From the NCBI GenBank assembly GCA_028023455.1, contig JAQFVV010006311.1:2836147-2900146 (forward strand): a stretch of 64,000 nt of DNA. The letters run 5' to 3'. Made by a program: the position numbers and the translations under genes. How positions within the stretch are numbered: the first letter of the stretch is position 1; every line of letters begins with the position of its first letter. This document shows positions 58,521 to 64,000 of the stretch, piece by piece. This DNA comes from Epiperipatus broadwayi (Eukaryota; Onychophora; Udeonychophora; Euonychophora; Peripatidae). The notes beneath the pieces were generated by a model. It was not told where the DNA came from, searched no databases, and saw only the letters and a list, made by a program, of their open reading frames with translations.

Positions 58521-60342
58521 ATATAAAATAAATTCACAAACTATTGTTTTAAAAAATTAAAAGATGCAAAAAAATATTAATGTTTATTGGTTGGATATTA
58601 CAAAAATAACAAACTGATGGTAAAACAAAGTATATCAAAAATAAATTTTATGCTGTTAATTTTTATTCCTTATATGCTTTATTTTAATTTAATGACTCAT
58701 ATTTAAAAAATATTTTCTGGCAAAAAGCAAAATGATGGATTGTCAATAAAAAATATGTGTTTTATTTCAAAATTATAGATACTGAAATGTTTTTATACAG
58801 TATATTTAATTATAAATTAGTATTTTTTGTTGATAATATGCTTAGTAAAATGTTTGTTAATTAATTAACACTTTTTTTTAATATCATCCTTTATTTTTTT
58901 TAATTGGGTTTTTATAATTTTGAATTTAAGGATTAACGCATTAATTTTTTCTTCATAGGAAGTCAATATAATTGCTTATTTTTTATGCAAAATTTTTGCT
59001 TTATAAGGCATTTGGGGGAACTAATTGAGCTTGGTAACAAGGTTAAAGGTATAATTGAAATTTATAATTTAAATGAATATTTTATAACAATTAATAATCT
59101 TAATTTGAAGTGTAATAAGAAATTATTATTTTTTTATATAAAGCTTATTATAAATAATAACGAATAAAGAATAAATAATAAAACGTCATTAAGTCTTTCA
59201 TCCCTTTAATGTTTCCATCTGTTTTATCTGATCTTGTAAGAAATATTTGTTTTTGGCTAGATTATTCCATAAAAAATATTTTATTCTATTGATCAAAAAC
59301 AAATAAAGATCTAAGTGCAACATTTCCCCATATGCATAACTTTTTTAAAAATTTGATGTCCAACACTAGCTTTTTAACATGTATCTTTTTTGACAACTAA
59401 AGGTTTGGGGACTTCATTGTCAAAAGTCACACTTTATCAAGGATGATTTTAAAAGTTTATTTTTAAGCTTTAATTCATTACAAATGCTTCTGTATCTACC
59501 ATATTCATCTTTTTTCATCTGTCAGCCAGGTATATTTTGTTTGTATTAGTGTTACAATACAGTCTTTATTTTATGACATGAAAAGAGAATACAGTGAACT
59601 TGAAGTTAAACATTGCAAGATTTAAACTGCTAGTGAAAGGAAAACTCTTTCAATAAATAGTTATTTTACATTCAGTAACATTTTTTATATACTTGAAATA
59701 GTCTTGAAAATTCTTATTTTGAATTGAGGTTAAGAGTTTACACAAAACAAATGTCAATCAAAAATATTTTATAATATTTTCAAAAATGTATCAAATCATG
59801 ATTATGATTTTAAAGATATATTTACTCATATTTTGTTATTTGTAAAATCAAAATCAAGATTGTAATGGACACAAATATAAAAAATTTGCAAATATCTAAT
59901 CTCTATATTCGACGTAAACCTTGATATTTTTAATCATTATATATAATTACTATGATATTAAAATTTTACATTTATACACACATATATATGCATTTTGAAA
60001 GTAACTGATGAGTTAATATTTTGTATTATAAAATATAAATTGTATTTGAAACTGAAATTTATGTTGTACTTTATAGATATGTCAGTAGGTAATAATTATT
60101 AAATTGTTTTTATATATAATTTTTAATGTTTTTCTGACATTGTAGTTTTGTTTATACTATTTTTGTTCTCCATTTACCTAAAAAAGGATATTCAAGATTT
60201 TATTGTATATATATAAATTATATTGCAAAATATAAAAAATGCAATTTTATTAGCTTTATTTGATCATATCCTATTATTTTAACTATCTTATAAGTAGTGT
60301 GTGTTCTTAACATTTGACAAAATAGCAAGAATTATAGAATGG

Positions 60343-60428
60343 GTAGTAAACTTTCCATATAGTAGTGCCACCCAATGCAAGCCTTAATAATCAATGGATT
60401 CAAGAAGATTTGTGTAAAATTATCAAAC
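60343..60428. repeat. Family B fragment
   Basis: AAACTTTCCATATAGTAGTGCCACCCAATGCAAGCC... ATCAATGGAT.CAAGAAG is the family B terminal arm; the hammerhead part is absent. Confidence 0.65.
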
Positions 60429-62889
60429 ATTAAAATCTTAATATATATATATAGTAAAGGTAACTTAAAAACCAGTCTTTAATTATTCACAACAGCAAAT
60501 CAAACCTATTTAAAGCATAAACTAGATAATAGTTGTTTGAATATAATGCAAACATATATTTATACACACACACATGTGACAAAAATTCGATTTATTAAAT
60601 CTTAAATAATGTCACAATGGAATAATTTATCTTTTTCAAAGTAAAGTAAAAAAGGCTATTTAATGACATCTTTCATATATGTACACATTAGACATAACAA
60701 TTTATGACTTCAACTTAGTAGACATAGTGACGACCTAATGTCAAGTCAATACCTATCAAGTATTAGAAAATGATAGTAGAATTTTATTATGTAATTTTAA
60801 TTTTAACTACAATCATTAATACATGCAATAGTAGACAACTACAGCAATTAAAGAGGAAATGGAAAAGATATACTAAGCAACGGAAACTAAGCGTGATATA
60901 AAAGTGAACATTTCCATCAATTTTTGATATTTATTAAAGGATAGGATAATCGTACACAACCAATATTTTAAGATCGAACATTAGAATGCAAAATTGTTTG
61001 AAAATCTTATTTTAGTCGTATAATTTTCACAGCACAAAAAGTTGAAAGAAATTACAACTGACATTTAATAGAAAAAATTGATAATTTCTAGCAATTTAAC
61101 GAAATGACTGAATTAATTTTAAGTTGATAAGTAAAAATAACAGACTGTGCTATTATTCGATCAAGGGGAAAAGAAAATAGTACATCGCCAGCATATATAT
61201 ATATAAATGATGAAGTAAAATTTTTCTTTTATATAATTCGCTAAATACCAAATAAACTAAAGAAAATCAAATCTATTATAAATTATTAAGCAATATATTC
61301 TGGCTAAATAAAGTTGCCATAGGACTGGAGTGCTACTATCCCAATCATAGAAGCATGATGATTTAATTCACTTGTCTATATAATGCTGAAAGAAACATCA
61401 AATGTTCCATATGAAATATCTGAATGGATCCATGAGGAGAGCAACAGCAGAAAATGGAAACAACATTATTTCAAGTGTTACCGAAGAATTTGAGCGATCG
61501 ATGAAGGACTTACCAGAGTAGAATGGCTAGAAGAAAGATAGACCATATTTATAAGAATTATTATTGTTAGATTCACAGACATTAAACAAGATGATCTGAA
61601 GAAAATCTAATTTATTATGTGTTATATATATATTTTTTATATGTTTCGAAAATTCTATTCTTATTTCATTTCTACACTTAGAAATTTCAATGTGTCTACA
61701 CTTGGAAGAGTCCATTATGTTTAAAAGCAATATAGTATAGGGAAGAAAAATTATTAACTTAGATAATATATTTTTTTATGTAAATAAAGTTTAAGATTTC
61801 AAAACTGTCATTTGTTTTGCTTAACATAAATATTAAACATTTAAAATATTGTCTGTTAAACAGTTTTAGTTAATACAATTTCAAAGACAACTAACTGTGG
61901 CTAGTTATTTAATTGTATACTTGAGATTAAATGAAATTCAGGCAAAAAAAAAAAATCAATGGAAATTAGATTACATGAATGAGCAGTGTATTATTCAAAT
62001 CCTCCCAAGTGACTCCAGTGATTGGATAAATAGTTATTAAAATAATCTTCAAATTAATTTCTTATCTTGTTGAAAGACTACAGCAACATTATCATTATGA
62101 ATTCAATGAAATGTCTGAGCATATTAAGGTACATAGTCTTTATATTTGTGACCTCCAAAAAAACCCCTTGACTTGTCATAAAAACCCTCACATTCACTTT
62201 TACCATGTTATATTTTCATTCAGTAATTTGAATTATTTTTTGGTTTCCCAAATGTAATAGTCAAAATGATTAAATTTTTCACTCATGTGGAAAGTTGCTT
62301 TAGTGAATTTGCTTAATTAATTTAGCAAAGATTGCTACTCTTTAAAGATACTCTCATTGCATACTGTGTAAGATTTGAATATATGTTATTTTCTCTAAAT
62401 CAATATAGAATTATGTGTAATTACTAACCTGTGAATGTTTTTTAAATCAATAATCACACATTTTCTTTAAATATTTCTTGAACAGATTCAATTCTTTTGT
62501 GAGATCTTTTCAGATATTCAATTTTTCTTTCCTCATAAATCTGTTTACTATTTTATAAATAATCTATCTTACATTGCTTTGAATTTTTTTAAAAAATTGT
62601 TCTTTATGTCTTATATCTTGCTTGTTATTATTTAAACATATTATTGAACATTTATTATCATTGATATTTGACTGAAGGAAAATGAAATTGACAAATTTTT
62701 TTTACAAAACAAACAAATTTTTTTAGATCAGATGGAATTTTGGTCCAGTGAGTCAAAAAATTTATTTGATCTAATTATTATAAATGCATTAATTTTGTAT
62801 GCATAAAACAAAATAGATAGTTATTTTAGAAATGTTTTATATTATATAAAGTATTATTTTGTCTTCATTGTATATATATATATTTAAAG

Positions 62890-62976
62890 GTTGGTGTTGC
62901 ATCCAATGGAAAATTATTAGCAATAAAAACAACTGCTTATTCTAATGGTGGTTACAGTCTAGACTTAACTAAAGAG
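62890..62976 (+). CDS. XDH/AOX: XDH/AOX exon 8 of window
   Basis: An 87-nt exon between TATTTAAAG and GAG|GTTTGT, phase 0 on both sides. It encodes VGVASNGKLLAIKTTAYSNG followed by GYSLDLTKE, matching [21 protein letters not shown]...DLS of XDH. The next exon, which should carry the Arg880-equivalent (MERA motif), is not found before the window ends. Confidence 0.94.
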
Positions 62977-64000
62977 GTTTGTATATATAAATTTATATGA
63001 AATCTGTATTATCTCTTTGTCAATTAATATTATTTTATTTTAATTATTTACATTCTCTTTGATTCAAAAAAAGAGAAAGATAAATAGAAAAAAAGTGCAT
63101 AAATACAAAAATGTTGTTTCTAAAATTGGGTGTGAGAAACCTGAAGTGATATTTATTTTCTTTGAATAATTTTTTTTACATTACTAACATTATTACTTAT
63201 ATAGTTATGTGAAGTAAGAAATTTTTGTACCAATAATAATAAAAAAGATATATTTTTTTAGTGCAAAAATTCAAAGTAACTTTGTATTAAAGGTTGTTTT
63301 CTATAGCCGTTATTAAAAGAGCAAACCAAATTCTTAAATGATAAAACTATTGCATTATCAGTTGGAATAAAAAGATGAAAAAAAGTATGTATAATACTTC
63401 ATCTCTACCTAATAAATATTTTAATCTAAGTTTAACTAATAAGGATCATGTGACTTTTCTGCATAATATAAAAGTGTTGAATATCTTTTGTATTTTGAAA
63501 GTAGACTACATATACTGTGTTTTTACTGGCATGTTATCATCAAAGGCCATATTTATATTCATAATTTTAAATGGTAGAGTAGAAATTTGACCTGCTGAAG
63601 CATATATTTATATATATTGAGAGGATTACAGAAAATAACCTTCGATATAAAGTTATTTGAATTACATTGGCTTACAAAAACAACCATCTTTTTATCATAT
63701 AATATATATGGAGTGGAAAATTAATGTTTAATATTTTCATACTTCATGCAGCAGAAATGATAATGATTAAAATTTTTTTTATTGTTAGTAGCATTTAATT
63801 TGGGAACTTAAATTCTAGCTAAGCCTATTATGGCAGTTTATATTTGACTTTTCTTTTGCCAAGTTATCTTCAATTCTTGCAGGTTGTGGAATTTATTGCT
63901 TCTTTTGGCAGACTAGAGATTTTCTGGCACTTTGCTATTTCTGTATTGTCTTTAGTTATTGCCACCTTTTATTTATTTGAATAGCATTTATATAACATTG
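62977..64000 (+). other. Start of intron 8
   Basis: AT-rich; no further exon or repeat recognised before the window ends. The short ORF at 63375-63590 has no family features. Confidence 0.7.

Larger units (their letters stand above)
49898..62889 (+). other. Intron 7
   Basis: A 13 kb intron holding a family B fragment, the ~417-bp hammerhead array, a tRNA-like SINE, a diverged tandem repeat at 57480-58520, and another family B fragment. 49898-51430, 54590-57470 and 58560-60330 are AT-rich with nothing recognised; 60430-62889 likewise. Confidence 0.78.
180..62976 (+). other. XDH/AOX: Gene span: xanthine dehydrogenase / aldehyde oxidase family, eight internal exons
   Basis: Eight exons on the + strand join in frame (phases 1,0,0,0,1,2,0,0 at their 3' ends) into 314 codons that align collinearly with the stretch of animal XDH/AOX from the linker before the molybdopterin domain to just past the first molybdenum-cofactor loop. 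The family oxidises purines (XDH) or aldehydes/N-heterocycles (AOX) in the cytosol using Moco, two [2Fe-2S] clusters and FAD. The cofactor loop reads GGSYGAKS: Tyr at the Phe798 position and Ser at the Glu802 position of bovine xanthine oxidoreductase. Loss of Glu802 is typical of aldehyde oxidases, so I favour an AOX-like enzyme. Both gene ends are outside the window. Introns are 1-20 kb and full of transposons; no exon is visibly broken. Confidence 0.93.

Overview
The window is metazoan nuclear DNA. It is very AT-rich, has GT-AG introns of up to about 20 kb, and carries animal-type retroelements (RTE and CR1/Jockey-like LINEs, a Penelope-like element, a Gypsy LTR element). I cannot fix the phylum; a large-intron invertebrate such as a mollusc or arachnid would fit.

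One host gene runs the whole length on the + strand. Eight in-frame exons (about 180-297, 3870-4042, 8755-8874, 18759-18980, 39674-39737, 46801-46870, 49810-49897, 62890-62976; 942 nt, 314 codons) encode the middle of a xanthine dehydrogenase/aldehyde oxidase family molybdo-flavoenzyme, with matching splice phases throughout. The N-terminal [2Fe-2S] and FAD domains and the C-terminal half lie outside the window. At the molybdenum-cofactor loop the sequence reads GGSYGAKS where purine-oxidising XDH has GGGFGGKE, so an aldehyde-oxidase-like specificity is more likely than xanthine oxidation.

Everything else is intronic. Intron 3 holds fold-back repeats, a ~2 kb GC-richer insertion and an RTE remnant. 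Intron 4 holds a compound tetranucleotide microsatellite, a Penelope-like element with inverted ends and a 13-bp target duplication, and a three-level nest: an RTE LINE is split by a Gypsy element (686-bp LTRs, TCTTT duplication), which is itself split inside its protease by a poly(A)-tailed retroposed insert. Intron 5 holds fold-back elements, a CR1/Jockey-like LINE remnant with a smaller element inserted in it, another RTE 3' end and a tRNA-derived sequence. Intron 7 holds a ~2.8 kb array of ~417-bp repeats and a diverged ~300-350 bp tandem repeat.

The most interesting content is a set of short non-coding repeats carrying hammerhead-ribozyme-like cores. The ~417-bp array (51611-54446) has one 44-nt hammerhead-like motif per unit, six on the - strand and one complete plus one broken on the + strand after an inversion. 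This is the layout expected of metazoan retrozymes (mobile circular-RNA elements). Dispersed relatives in introns 2, 3, 4 and 5 share the core, and several are bounded by 11-13 bp direct repeats like that of the Penelope-like element, suggesting a common integration machinery. One caution: repeat unit 3 contains a 13-mer identical to the end of an Illumina adapter, so copy number and inversion of the array may be partly an assembly artefact.
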